Shown here: in pieces, positions 24,226 to 32,953 of the stretch
Numbering within the stretch: position 1 is the first letter of the stretch
How the letters are laid out: every line of letters starts with the position of its first letter
Assembly (NCBI RefSeq): GCF_000478605.2
Contig: NZ_ASHX02000001.1
Coordinates: forward strand, 3,883,895 to 3,947,894
Reading direction: 5' to 3'
Source: Streptomyces thermolilacinus SPC6
GTDB lineage: Bacteria; Actinomycetota; Actinomycetes; Streptomycetales; Streptomycetaceae
DNA: 64,000 nucleotides
Made by a program: the position numbers and the translations under genes
Notes under the pieces: generated by a model
Told to the model about the DNA's origin: nothing
What the model saw: only the letters and a program-made list of their open reading frames with translations
The model's database searches: none

Positions 24226-27200
24226 ATGAGCCTGCACGGTCTGCTCGACGCCGTCGTCAAGGACCCCGCCCTCGCCGAGGCCGTCAAGGCCGCCGCCGAC
24301 GGGCACCGGGCCCATGTCGATCTGGTCGGCCCCCCGGCGGCGCGGCCCTTCGCGGTGGCGGCGCTGGCCAGGGACGCCGGGCGGCCCGTGCTCGCGGTGA
24401 CCGCGACCGGCCGGGAGGCCGAGGACCTGGCGGCCGCGCTGCGCAGCCTCCTCGACCCCGACCGCGTCGTGGACTACCCGTCCTGGGAGACCCTGCCCCA
24501 CGAGCGGCTGTCCCCGCGCAGCGACACGGTCGGGCGGCGCCTGGCCGTGCTGCGCCGCCTCGCGCACCCCTCGCCCGACGACCCGGCGGCGGGCCCCGTC
24601 CAGGTGGTCGTCGCCCCGGTGCGTTCCGTGCTCCAGCCGCAGGTCAAGGGCCTCGGCGACCTGGAGCCCGTCAGCCTCAGGACCGGGCAGAGCGCCGACC
24701 TGGACGCGATCGTGGAGGGCCTCGCGGCCGCCGCGTACCAGCGGGTGGAGCTGGTGGAGAAGCGCGGCGAGTTCGCGGTGCGCGGCGGCATCCTGGACGT
24801 CTTCCCGCCGACCGAGGAACACCCCGTACGCATCGAGTTCTGGGGCGACGACGTCGAGGAGATCCGCTACTTCAAGGTCGCCGACCAGCGGTCCCTGGAG
24901 GTCGCGGAGCACGGCCTGTGGGCGCCGCCCTGCCGCGAGCTGCTGCTGACCGCGCAGGTCAGGGAGCGGGCCGCCGCGCTCGCCGAGGCCCACCCCGAGC
25001 TGGGCGAACTGCTCGGCAAGATCGCGGAAGGGATCGCCGTCGAGGGCATGGAGTCCCTCGCGCCGGTCCTCGTGGACGACATGGAGCTGCTGCTCGACGT
25101 GCTGCCGCAGGGCTCGATGGCCGTCGTCTGCGACCCGGAGCGGGTACGGACCCGGGCCGCCGACCTGGTGGCCACCTCGCAGGAGTTCCTCCAGGCGTCG
25201 TGGGCGGCCACGGCGGGCGGCGGGGAGGCCCCGATCGACGTGGGCGCCGCGTCCCTGTGGTCCATCGCGGACGTCCGGGACCGGGCCCGCGAGCTGGGCA
25301 TCCCCTGGTGGACGGTGTCGCCGTTCGCGCCCGACGCGGAGCTGGAGGCCGACACGATCCAGCTGGGCATGCACGCCCCGGAGGCGTACCGGGGCGACAC
25401 GGCCCGCGCGCTCGCCGACACGAAGGGCTGGCTCGCCGACGGCTGGCGCACGGTCTACGTGACGGAGGCGCACGGCCCCGCGGCCCGTACGGTCGAGGTG
25501 CTCGGCGGCGAGGGCATCGCCGCCCGGCTCGACGGTGAGCTGAAGGAGATCACCCCGTCCGTGGTGCACGTGGCGTGCGGGTCGGTCGAGCACGGATTCG
25601 TCGACGCGGGGCTGAAGCTCGCCGTGCTGACGGAGACCGACCTGACCGGGCAGAAGGCGGCGGGCAAGGACGGCCGCCGCATGCCGACGCGCCGCCGCAA
25701 GACCATCGACCCGCTCACCCTGGAGGCGGGCGACTACATCGTCCACGAGCAGCACGGCGTCGGCCGGTACATCGAGATGGTCCAGCGGACCGTGCAGGGC
25801 GCCACGCGCGAGTACCTGCTCGTCGAGTACGCCCCCGCCAAGCGCGGCCAGCCCGGCGACCGGCTGTACATCCCGACCGACCAGCTGGAGCAGGTCACCA
25901 AGTACGTCGGCGGCGAGGCGCCCACCCTGCACCGGCTCGGCGGCGCCGACTGGACCAAGACGAAGGCGCGCGCGAAGAAGGCCGTCAAGGAGATCGCCGC
26001 CGACCTGATCAAGCTGTACTCGGCGCGGATGGCGGCGCCCGGCCACGCCTTCGGCCCGGACACGCCGTGGCAGCGGGAGCTGGAGGACGCCTTCCCGTAC
26101 GCGGAGACGCCCGACCAGCTGTCCACCATCGCCGAGGTGAAGGAGGACATGGAGAAGTCGGTCCCCATGGACCGGCTGATCTGCGGCGACGTCGGCTACG
26201 GCAAGACGGAGATCGCCGTACGGGCCGCGTTCAAGGCCGTGCAGGACGGCAAGCAGGTCGCCGTCCTCGTCCCGACGACGCTCCTCGTGCAGCAGCACTT
26301 CGGCACGTTCTCGGAGCGGTACGCGCAGTTCCCCGTCGTCGTGAAGGCACTCTCCCGCTTCCAGTCGGACGCGGAGGCGAAGGCGACGCTGGAGGGGCTG
26401 CGGGAGGGCTCCGTCGACGTCGTCATCGGCACGCACCGGCTGTTCTCGTCCGAGACGAAGTTCAAGGACCTGGGCCTGGTCATCGTGGACGAGGAGCAGC
26501 GCTTCGGCGTCGAGCACAAGGAGCAGCTGAAGAAGCTCCGCGCCAACGTGGACGTGCTGACGATGTCCGCGACGCCCATCCCTCGCACCCTGGAGATGGC
26601 CGTCACCGGCATCCGCGAGATGTCCACCATCACCACCCCGCCCGAGGAGCGGCACCCGGTCCTCACCTTCGTCGGCCCGTACGAGGAGAAGCAGATCGGC
26701 GCCGCGATCCGCCGCGAACTCCTCCGCGAGGGCCAGGTGTTCTACATCCACAACCGGGTCGAGTCCATCGACCGGGCCGCCGCTCGCCTGCGCGAGATCG
26801 TGCCCGAGGCGCGGATCGCGACGGCCCACGGCCAGATGTCGGAGCAGGCGCTGGAGCAGGTCGTCGTGGACTTCTGGGAGAAGAAGTTCGACGTGCTCGT
26901 CTCCACGACGATCGTCGAGTCCGGCATCGACATCTCCAACGCCAACACCCTGATCGTGGAGCGCGGCGACAACTTCGGCCTGTCGCAGCTGCACCAGCTG
27001 CGCGGCCGCGTCGGCCGGGGCCGCGAGCGCGGGTACGCGTACTTCCTGTACCCGCCGGAGAAGCCGCTCACGGAGACCGCGCACGAGCGGCTCGCGACGA
27101 TCGCCCAGCACACGGAGATGGGCGCGGGCATGTACGTCGCCATGAAGGACCTGGAGATCCGCGGCGCGGGCAACCTGCTGGGCGGCGAGCAGTCCGGCCA

Positions 27201-27756
27201 CATCGCCGGGGTCGGCTTCGACCTGTACGTACGGATGGTGGGCGAGGCCGTCGCCGACTACCGGGCGTCCCTGGAGGGCGGCGTGGAGGAGGAGCCGCCG
27301 CTGGAGGTCAAGATCGAGCTGCCGGTCGACGCGCACGTCCCGCACGACTACGCGCCCGGCGAGCGGCTGCGCCTCCAGGCGTACCGGGCCATCGCCTCCG
27401 CCAACTCGGAGGAGGACATCAAGGCCGTACGGGAGGAGCTGACGGACCGGTACGGCAAGCTTCCCGAGCCGGTCGAGAACCTGCTCCTCGTGGCAGGGCT
27501 GCGGATGCTGGCGCGGGCCTGCGGGGTCGGCGAGATCGTCCTGCAGGGCAGCAACATCCGCTTCGCGCCCGTGGAGCTGCGCGAGTCGCAGGAGCTGCGC
27601 CTGAAGCGGCTGTACCCGCGTACGGTCATCAAGGCCCCGGCCCACCAGATCCTGGTGCCGCGCCCCACGACCGGCACGATCGGCGGCAAGCCGGTGGTGG
27701 GCCGCGAACTGCTGGCGTGGACGGGCGAGTTCCTGACGACGATCCTGGGGTCGTAG
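24226..27756 (+). CDS. mfd: Transcription-repair coupling factor
   Basis: Removes RNA polymerase stalled at DNA lesions and recruits UvrA. The 1176-residue product has the full domain order: a UvrB-like N-terminal module (DYPSWETLPHERLSPRSD; FAVRGGILDVFPP), and the RNA-polymerase-interaction domain (about 490-560, GDYIVHEQHGVGRY). Then comes the RecG-like translocase with Walker A GDVGYGKTE (about 652-660), DEEQ (about 755), motif V/VI (STTIVESGIDI, QLRGRVGRG), and the C-terminal TRCF domain. The ATG at 24226 is preferred to ATG 24184 because the conserved SLHGLLDAV begins there. It lies after the phospholipase gene but is separately promoted. Identification is secure. Confidence 0.97.
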   Translation: MSLHGLLDAVVKDPALAEAVKAAADGHRAHVDLVGPPAARPFAVAALARDAGRPVLAVTATGREAEDLAAALRSLLDPDRVVDYPSWETLPHERLSPRSDTVGRRLAVLRRLAHPSPDDPAAGPVQVVVAPVRSVLQPQVKGLGDLEPVSLRTGQSADLDAIVEGLAAAAYQRVELVEKRGEFAVRGGILDVFPPTEEHPVRIEFWGDDVEEIRYFKVADQRSLEVAEHGLWAPPCRELLLTAQVRERAAALAEAHPELGELLGKIAEGIAVEGMESLAPVLVDDMELLLDVLPQGSMAVVCDPERVRTRAADLVATSQEFLQASWAATAGGGEAPIDVGAASLWSIADVRDRARELGIPWWTVSPFAPDAELEADTIQLGMHAPEAYRGDTARALADTKGWLADGWRTVYVTEAHGPAARTVEVLGGEGIAARLDGELKEITPSVVHVACGSVEHGFVDAGLKLAVLTETDLTGQKAAGKDGRRMPTRRRKTIDPLTLEAGDYIVHEQHGVGRYIEMVQRTVQGATREYLLVEYAPAKRGQPGDRLYIPTDQLEQVTKYVGGEAPTLHRLGGADWTKTKARAKKAVKEIAADLIKLYSARMAAPGHAFGPDTPWQRELEDAFPYAETPDQLSTIAEVKEDMEKSVPMDRLICGDVGYGKTEIAVRAAFKAVQDGKQVAVLVPTTLLVQQHFGTFSERYAQFPVVVKALSRFQSDAEAKATLEGLREGSVDVVIGTHRLFSSETKFKDLGLVIVDEEQRFGVEHKEQLKKLRANVDVLTMSATPIPRTLEMAVTGIREMSTITTPPEERHPVLTFVGPYEEKQIGAAIRRELLREGQVFYIHNRVESIDRAAARLREIVPEARIATAHGQMSEQALEQVVVDFWEKKFDVLVSTTIVESGIDISNANTLIVERGDNFGLSQLHQLRGRVGRGRERGYAYFLYPPEKPLTETAHERLATIAQHTEMGAGMYVAMKDLEIRGAGNLLGGEQSGHIAGVGFDLYVRMVGEAVADYRASLEGGVEEEPPLEVKIELPVDAHVPHDYAPGERLRLQAYRAIASANSEEDIKAVREELTDRYGKLPEPVENLLLVAGLRMLARACGVGEIVLQGSNIRFAPVELRESQELRLKRLYPRTVIKAPAHQILVPRPTTGTIGGKPVVGRELLAWTGEFLTTILGS

Positions 27757-27777
27757 GGGTCGTAGGGGTCGTAGAGG
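27751..27777. repeat. 9-bp tandem repeat over the mfd stop codon
   Basis: Three units of TCGTAGGGG (the third TCGTAGAGG). The first TAG is the mfd stop; the others add in-frame backup stops. Confidence 0.7.
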
Positions 27778-27844
27778 ACGTAGCCAGGGGCTTCCCCAGG
27801 GGGTACGGGGAGCGGGGGCCTACGGGGGCCGGCGCGTGGCCTCC

Positions 27845-27850
27845 TAGGAT
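27845..27850 (+). promoter_or_regulatory. -10 box of the HNH lipoprotein gene
   Basis: TAGGAT, seven bases before the ATG at 27858, with no Shine-Dalgarno site: predicted leaderless transcript. Confidence 0.55.
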
Positions 27851-27857
27851 CTCGACC

Positions 27858-28565
27858 ATGCCGACCATCGCCAGCGCCGCCGCCCGCCGCCCCCTCGCCT
27901 TCGCGCTGGTGGCCGCCGCCCTCGCCGTCTCCGGGTGCGACGCGATTGGTCAGGGCGGGGGCTCCGGGGCGTCCAGTGGCTCCGGCGGCGGGGCGGCCGG
28001 TTCCGCGCTGGCCGCCGTCGAGACGCTGACCGTCAAGGGCCGGGCGCCGAGGACCGGTTACGAGCGGGAGAAGTTCGGCCGCCCCTGGGCGGACACGGAC
28101 GGTAACGGCTGCGGGACCCGCGAGGACATCCTCGTACGGGACGCGACCGGCGTGCGCCACAAGGAGGGCGACCGCTGCAAGGTGGCGCGCGGGACCATCG
28201 CCGCCGACCCGTACACGGGGCGGCGCATCGAGTTCCGGCGCGGTGACGGCAAGGTGGACATAGACCACGTCGTGGCCCTGTCGGACGCCTGGCAGAAGGG
28301 CGCCCACCGGTGGGACGCGGACAAGCGGCTGCGGTTCGCCAACGACCCGCTGAACCTGCTGGCCGTGGACTCGTCCGCCAACCGCCGCAAGGGCGACGGC
28401 GACACGGCGACCTGGCTGCCGCCGTCGAAGGCGTACCGCTGCCCGTACGTGGCGCGGCAGGTCGCGGTGAAGAAGAAGTACGGGGTGTGGGTCACCGCCG
28501 CCGAACGGGACGCGATGCGGCGGGTCCTCAAGGGCTGCCCGGGCGAACCGCTGCCCCGGTCCTGA
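27858..28565 (+). CDS. Lipoprotein with HNH endonuclease (DUF1524-type) domain
   Basis: A 235-residue protein with a lipobox signal (LAVSGC, Cys near residue 26) and a Gly/Ser-rich tether. A C-terminal nuclease fold of the GmrSD-C/DUF1524 type follows: YEREKFGRPWADTDGNGC, then VDIDHVVALSDAW carrying the catalytic His, RFANDPLNLLAVDSSANRRKG, and TWLPP. A cysteine pair (GNGCGTREDI / GDRCKVA) probably forms a disulfide. It should be a nuclease tethered outside the membrane, perhaps scavenging DNA or attacking incoming DNA. The gene stands alone between mfd and a GNAT-like gene. Substrate and physiological role are not shown by the sequence. Confidence 0.88.
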   Translation: MPTIASAAARRPLAFALVAAALAVSGCDAIGQGGGSGASSGSGGGAAGSALAAVETLTVKGRAPRTGYEREKFGRPWADTDGNGCGTREDILVRDATGVRHKEGDRCKVARGTIAADPYTGRRIEFRRGDGKVDIDHVVALSDAWQKGAHRWDADKRLRFANDPLNLLAVDSSANRRKGDGDTATWLPPSKAYRCPYVARQVAVKKKYGVWVTAAERDAMRRVLKGCPGEPLPRS

Positions 28566-28791
28566 CCGTTCCGGCCCCCTGACCATCCCGGCCCCTGACC
28601 GTGCCGGCTGGCCCGGCCGCCCGGTGCGCTGGCCTCCCGGCTGCCCGGGCCACTGGCCTTCCGGTCGCCCGACCGTACCGGCCGCCCGGGCCACTGGCCT
28701 CCCGGCTGCCCGGCCGCATGACCGTCCCGGCTGCCCCGCCGTCCCGGAAACCCCGTGGCGGCGCGAGCCGACGCGTGCCTAGCCTCGGCGT
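28566..28791. other. Degenerate repeat spacer
   Basis: About 225 bases made of variants of GCCCGGGCCACTGGCCTCCC and GACCGTNCCGGC words. No gene. It ends in the TAGCCT box of the next gene. Confidence 0.45.
28780..28785 (+). promoter_or_regulatory. -10 box of the GNAT-like gene
   Basis: TAGCCT, six bases before the ATG at 28792, with no Shine-Dalgarno site: predicted leaderless transcript. Confidence 0.5.
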
Positions 28792-29541
28792 ATGGATGTG
28801 AAGATCGTCAGTCTGGCCGAGCGGCCGGAACTGCTGGACGCGCTGTGGGCGATGCCCAACCTGTGGCCGGAGTTCATGCTCCAGGACCAGGTGTCGAACC
28901 TCGGCTACCCGTGGATGGTCACCGAGGCGCCCGAGTACGTGTCCCTGGCGCTGGACGCGGACGGACGGGTCGTGGCGCGGTCGTTCAGCGTGCCGTTCGC
29001 GCTGCGCGCCGAGGGGCGCGACGGGGTGCTGCCGACGCGGGGCTGGGACCAGGTGCTGGGATGGGCGATGGCGGACCGGCGGGCCGGCCGGGCGCCGGAC
29101 ACGGTGAGCGCCATCGAGATCGCGGTCGCCCGGGACATGCTGGGCCGGGGGCTGTCGGCGCGGATGCTCGCCGCGATGCGCGACAACGCCCGGGAGCGGG
29201 GCTTCACGGAGGTCGTGGCGCCGGTGCGGCCCAGCGGCAAGCACCTGGAGCCGCGCACGCCGATGGCCGAGTACGCGTTCCGTACGCGCCCGGAGGACGG
29301 GCTGCCGCACGACCCGTGGCTGAGGGTCCACGTCCGCGCGGGCGGTGTGATCGACTCGGTCGCCCCGGCGTCCATGACGATCGGCGGGGCCGTGGAGGCG
29401 TGGCGGGAGTGGACCGGCCTGCCGTTCGACGAGGACGGGCCGGTGGAGGTGCCGTTCGCGCTGACACCGGTCCGCTGCGAGGCGTCGCACGGGTACGCGG
29501 TGTACGTCGAGCCGAACGTATGGGTGCGCCACCGGGTGTGA
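28792..29541 (+). CDS. GNAT-like N-acetyltransferase family protein
   Basis: A 249-residue cytosolic protein. The middle section has a GNAT-like core: EYVSLALDADGRVVARSFSV, then IEIAVARDMLGRGLSARMLAAM corresponding to the acetyl-CoA pyrophosphate loop (consensus Q/RxxGxG/A, here RGLSA), and FTEVVAPVRPSGKH. The N- and C-terminal extensions are not recognised. No partner genes are close. The fold assignment is moderate and the substrate unknown. Confidence 0.7.
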   Translation: MDVKIVSLAERPELLDALWAMPNLWPEFMLQDQVSNLGYPWMVTEAPEYVSLALDADGRVVARSFSVPFALRAEGRDGVLPTRGWDQVLGWAMADRRAGRAPDTVSAIEIAVARDMLGRGLSARMLAAMRDNARERGFTEVVAPVRPSGKHLEPRTPMAEYAFRTRPEDGLPHDPWLRVHVRAGGVIDSVAPASMTIGGAVEAWREWTGLPFDEDGPVEVPFALTPVRCEASHGYAVYVEPNVWVRHRV

Positions 29542-29569
29542 ACCCGGCGGCACGTGCCCGGAGAACAGC

Positions 29570-29604
29570 GGTGTGCGGCGTGCGGGGGCCGCACGCCGCA
29601 CACC
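29570..29604. terminator. Bidirectional terminator
   Basis: Perfect 16-bp stem (29570-29585 with 29589-29604), 3-base loop, between the stops of two convergent genes. Confidence 0.9.
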
Positions 29605-29622
29605 CCGTACGGGGCATTCGGC

Positions 29623-30408
29623 TCAGAACTTGAGCTCCCACTGCTGGGCCTCGTAGTCCAGGCCCGGGGTGACCTCGACGGTGAGCGTCTTGGCGTCGGC
29701 CGGGACGCTGAAGGCGAAGACGCCGGTGGCCTTCTTGCCGGGCGCGACCGAGCCGGTCACACCGTCCAGGCCCTCGTCGAAGATCTGCTCGGCGGTGACG
29801 CCCGCCTCGCCCGCGCGGGCCTCCAGGATCACCGTGTCGGCGTTGAACTTCTCCTTGCTGCCGTTCTCGATGAGGAGGGTGACCTTGTACGCCTTGTTGC
29901 CCTTGGTGTGGCCGACGTTGTACTCGCTCGGCTCGAAGGACTTCGCCGCGGACAGGCTGATCTGAAGGTCGTCGTCGTAGACGATCGCCTCGTCGGCGGC
30001 CAGCAGTTCGGGCACCGCGGCGCCGTCCGTGCCGTCCGTGCCGCCCGCGTCACCCGCGGCGGCCGAGCCCTTGTCGGCGCCCGTCGGTGCCGGGGCGGTC
30101 CTCGACAGCTCCTTGTTGACGTCGTCCACCACCTTGTCGACGGCCATGGCGGTCATGATGCCGAACACGATGGAGAGGATCAGGCCGATCAGGCCGAGGA
30201 TGGTGCCGGAGATCGCCACGCCCTTGTTGGTGGCGGCGCCGCGCTTGGCACGGCCCATGCCGACCGCGCCCAGGATCAGGCCCAGCAGGGCGAGGATGCC
30301 GCCCAGCCAGAACAGCAGCGGGATGATCGCGAAGATCACGCCCAGGATGCCGAGCACCAGGCCGGCCGTGCCGAGAATCAGACCAGACCTTGTGAACCGA
30401 GTCAACAC
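29623..30408 (-). CDS. DUF4190/DUF4352-like membrane protein
   Basis: A 261-residue protein. Residues 8-90 hold three glycine/leucine-rich transmembrane helices (LILGTAGLVLGILGVIFAII; GGILALLGLILGAVGMG; GVAISGTILGLIGLILSI), as in DUF4190-type proteins. A Thr/Ala/Gly-rich linker follows, then an extracellular beta-sandwich (about 140-261; YKVTLLIENGSKEKF) of the DUF4352 type, probably ligand- or wall-exposed. Function unknown. The GTG start (30406-30408) lies in an AT-richer divergent promoter region shared with the methylase gene. An inverted repeat TTTCAC...GTGAAA in that region could be its operator. Confidence 0.78.
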   Translation of the reverse strand: MLTRFTRSGLILGTAGLVLGILGVIFAIIPLLFWLGGILALLGLILGAVGMGRAKRGAATNKGVAISGTILGLIGLILSIVFGIMTAMAVDKVVDDVNKELSRTAPAPTGADKGSAAAGDAGGTDGTDGAAVPELLAADEAIVYDDDLQISLSAAKSFEPSEYNVGHTKGNKAYKVTLLIENGSKEKFNADTVILEARAGEAGVTAEQIFDEGLDGVTGSVAPGKKATGVFAFSVPADAKTLTVEVTPGLDYEAQQWELKF

Positions 30409-30505
30409 GATTTCACTTCACTGTCTTTACTCACACTGTGAAACGATGTCAGGGGATGACCGCCCATAGGATGCGGACACATCGCGGACGGAGGGAGCGG
30501 CCGAC
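30409..30505. promoter_or_regulatory. Divergent promoter region
   Basis: Carries TTTCAC (30411-30416) and GTGAAA (30438-30443) as an inverted repeat, and a plus-strand -10 box TAGGAT at 30467-30472, about 33 bases before the GTG of the methylase gene, which has a GGAGGGAG ribosome site. Confidence 0.5.
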
Positions 30506-32635
30506 GTGCCGGACAACGCGAACGCAGCAGAGGTGACCGCCGCCGAGATCGCCAGACTGGCCGGAGTCGGGCGCGCCGCCGTGAGCAACTGGCGCCGCCG
30601 CCACCCCGACTTCCCCAAGCCCGTCGGCGGCACCGAGACCAGCCCGTCGTTCGCGCTGACCGACGTCGAGGACTGGCTGCGCGCCCAGGGCAAACTCGCC
30701 GAAGTGCCCCTGCGGGAAAGGGTCTGGCAGCAGGTCGCGGGACACCCCGGAGGTGCGGCCACCGCCCTCGTCCACACGGGCTGCGCGCTCCTCCTCGTCC
30801 ATGAGCACCCCGCCCTGTGGCCCGCCGGGGACCGGGTCTCCGACGACCACCTCGCCGCGCTCATGCCCCCCGTCCTCGACCGCGCCCTCACCACGCGCCT
30901 GGGCTCCCGCCGCCCCGTCGCCACGCCCACCGCCGAGGCGCTCGCCCCGTCCGTGCCGCTGCTGCGCGCCGCCGTCGAACTCGCCGCCGACACGGGGGGC
31001 GCCCCGGCCGCGTACGAGTTCCTGATCGGCCGCCACCTCGACGCCGCTCCCCGCCACTTCACCCTGACGCCACCCGGCCCCGCGGCCCTCATGGCCGCGC
31101 TCGCCGCCCCGCCCGGCCGCGTCGAGCGTCCCACCGTCCTCGACCCCGCGTGCGGTACGGGTGCCCTGCTGCGCGCCGTCGAGGCGCCCGCCGCCCTCTA
31201 CGCCCAGGAGGCCGACCCCGACCTGGCCGCCCTCAGCGCGCTGCGCCTCGCCCTGCACACCGGCGCCGAGCTGCACGCGCGCGCGGGGGACGCCCTGCGG
31301 GCCGACGCCCACCCGCACCTGGCCGCCGACGCGGTCCTGTGCCACCCGCCGTTCAACGAACGCAACTGGGGCCACGAGGAACTGGCCTACGACCCGCGCT
31401 GGGAGTACGGCTTCCCCGCCCGCACGGAGTCCGAGCTCGCCTGGGTGCAGCACGCCCTCGCCCGCCTGCGCCCCGGCGGCACCGCCGTACTGCTCATGCC
31501 GCCCGCCGCCGCGTCCCGCCGCTCGGGCCGCCGCATCCGCGCCGACCTGCTGCGGCGCGGCGCCCTCCGCGCGGTCGTCGCCCTTCCGGCCGGCGCCGCG
31601 CCCCCGTACGGCATCCCGCTCCACCTGTGGGTGCTGCGCAAGCCGGGCGCCGCCTCACCGTCGCCGGAACTGCTGCTCGTCGACACATCCACGTGCGGCG
31701 CGGCCGGGCGCGACCGGCTCGACTGGCAGGCCGTCCACACCGCCGTACTGGACGCGTGGAAGCCGTTCGACCGGCACGGCACCGCGCCGCAGCGGCCCGG
31801 CATCAGCCGCTCCGTGCCCGTCATCGACCTGCTGGACGACGACGTGGACCTGGCGCCCGCCCGCCACCTGCCGCCCCCCGCGGCGAGCGGCGGCGCGGCC
31901 GAGCTGGCCACCGTCGCCGACCGTCTGGCCGCGCAGCTGCGCCGTACCGCCGAACTCACCCCGCCGCCCGGCCGCATCACCGCGGCCGAGCCCGCACCGG
32001 CACCCGTCACGGGCACGGGGGCCCGGGCACCCGGCGTCACGGTCGGGGAACTCGCCCGCAGCGGGGCCCTGCGCCTCCACGCGGGCGGCACGGGCACCGC
32101 TCCGGCGTCCGGCACCGGGTTCGGCTCCCGCACCGGCGCCCGTACGCCGGCCGCCCGCCCCCGTGTCCTCACCGAGCAGGACGTCCTCACCGGCCAGGAG
32201 CCCAGCGGCACACTTCCCGAAGGCGCGGGCGGTGAGGACCCCGTGCTGCTGCGCACCGGCGACGTCGTCGTCCCCGTCCTCGGCGGCGGCCCCGTCGCGC
32301 GCGTGGTGGACGAGTCCGCCGCCGGTGCCGCCCTGGGGCGCAACCTGCACCTCCTGCGCCCCGACCCGGCCGCGCTCGACCCCTGGTTCCTCGCCGGATT
32401 CCTGCGCGGCACCGCCAACCAGCGGCAGGCCAGCAGTTACGCCTCCACCGCGACCCGCGTGGACGTGCGCCGCCTCCAACTGCCGCGCCTCCCGCTGGCC
32501 GAGCAGCGCCGGTACGGCGAACGGTTCCGCGCGCTCGCCGAGTTCGAACAGGCCCTGCGCCAGGTGGGCCGCCTGGGCGAGCGGCTGGTGCGCGGCATGT
32601 ACGACGGGCTGACGGACGGCACGCTGGAGGCGTGA
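30506..32635 (+). CDS. N-6 DNA methylase / type I specificity fusion with altered catalytic motif
   Basis: A 709-residue protein. Residues about 8-65 form a winged-helix/HTH domain (VTAAEIARLAGVGRAAVSNWRRRHPDF). Residues about 175-420 resemble HsdM: AdoMet motif DPACGTGALL (213-222) and motif IV CHPPFN (279-284), where the usual Asn of NPPF is His. The C-terminal third (from about 500) resembles a type I specificity half with its coiled-coil spacer (VVDESAAGAALGRNLHLL; AEQRRYGERFRAL). No HsdR or restriction gene is adjacent, so this is an orphan. The substituted motif suggests that methylation may be lost and that the protein binds DNA as a regulator; that is inference. Confidence 0.8.
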   Translation: MPDNANAAEVTAAEIARLAGVGRAAVSNWRRRHPDFPKPVGGTETSPSFALTDVEDWLRAQGKLAEVPLRERVWQQVAGHPGGAATALVHTGCALLLVHEHPALWPAGDRVSDDHLAALMPPVLDRALTTRLGSRRPVATPTAEALAPSVPLLRAAVELAADTGGAPAAYEFLIGRHLDAAPRHFTLTPPGPAALMAALAAPPGRVERPTVLDPACGTGALLRAVEAPAALYAQEADPDLAALSALRLALHTGAELHARAGDALRADAHPHLAADAVLCHPPFNERNWGHEELAYDPRWEYGFPARTESELAWVQHALARLRPGGTAVLLMPPAAASRRSGRRIRADLLRRGALRAVVALPAGAAPPYGIPLHLWVLRKPGAASPSPELLLVDTSTCGAAGRDRLDWQAVHTAVLDAWKPFDRHGTAPQRPGISRSVPVIDLLDDDVDLAPARHLPPPAASGGAAELATVADRLAAQLRRTAELTPPPGRITAAEPAPAPVTGTGARAPGVTVGELARSGALRLHAGGTGTAPASGTGFGSRTGARTPAARPRVLTEQDVLTGQEPSGTLPEGAGGEDPVLLRTGDVVVPVLGGGPVARVVDESAAGAALGRNLHLLRPDPAALDPWFLAGFLRGTANQRQASSYASTATRVDVRRLQLPRLPLAEQRRYGERFRALAEFEQALRQVGRLGERLVRGMYDGLTDGTLEA

Positions 32636-32953
32636 CCGGGCGGGTGCGCGGGTGTGCGGGCGCCGAGGGCGTGCGCGGGGGTGTACGTGGGCCGGGCGAG
32701 CGGGCGCGGGGGCGTACGCGGTGGCGGCCGGGAACGTGCGGGGTTTGCGGGCGCCGGGCGTGCGCGGGGCCGGGCGTGAGCGTGCGGGTGTGCGCGGGGC
32801 CGGGCGTGAGCGTGCGGGTGTGCGCGGGGGTGAGCAACGGCACGGCAGTTCCGTGCAACCCTGCGGCCCTTGTCGGTGTCGCTGTATACGCTCGTCCCCG
32901 TAACCGCATCCGACATCCGTTCGTCTCCCCCCACCCGGCCTCCTGGAGGAGCC
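32636..32953. other. Intergenic region with 30-bp tandem repeat
   Basis: About 320 bases with no supported gene. A GTGCG/GGGCG-rich stretch includes a 30-bp tandem repeat. The right end has the GGAGG ribosome site for the next gene (32945-32949). Confidence 0.5.
32760..32829. repeat. 30-bp tandem repeat, two and a third copies
   Basis: Copies at 32760-32789 and 32790-32819 are identical; a third breaks off after GTGCGCGGGG. Confidence 0.85.

Noticed and set aside
23803..27645. 1280-codon minus-strand open frame across mfd
   Set aside because: Shadow of mfd; composition typical of antisense frames in high-GC DNA.
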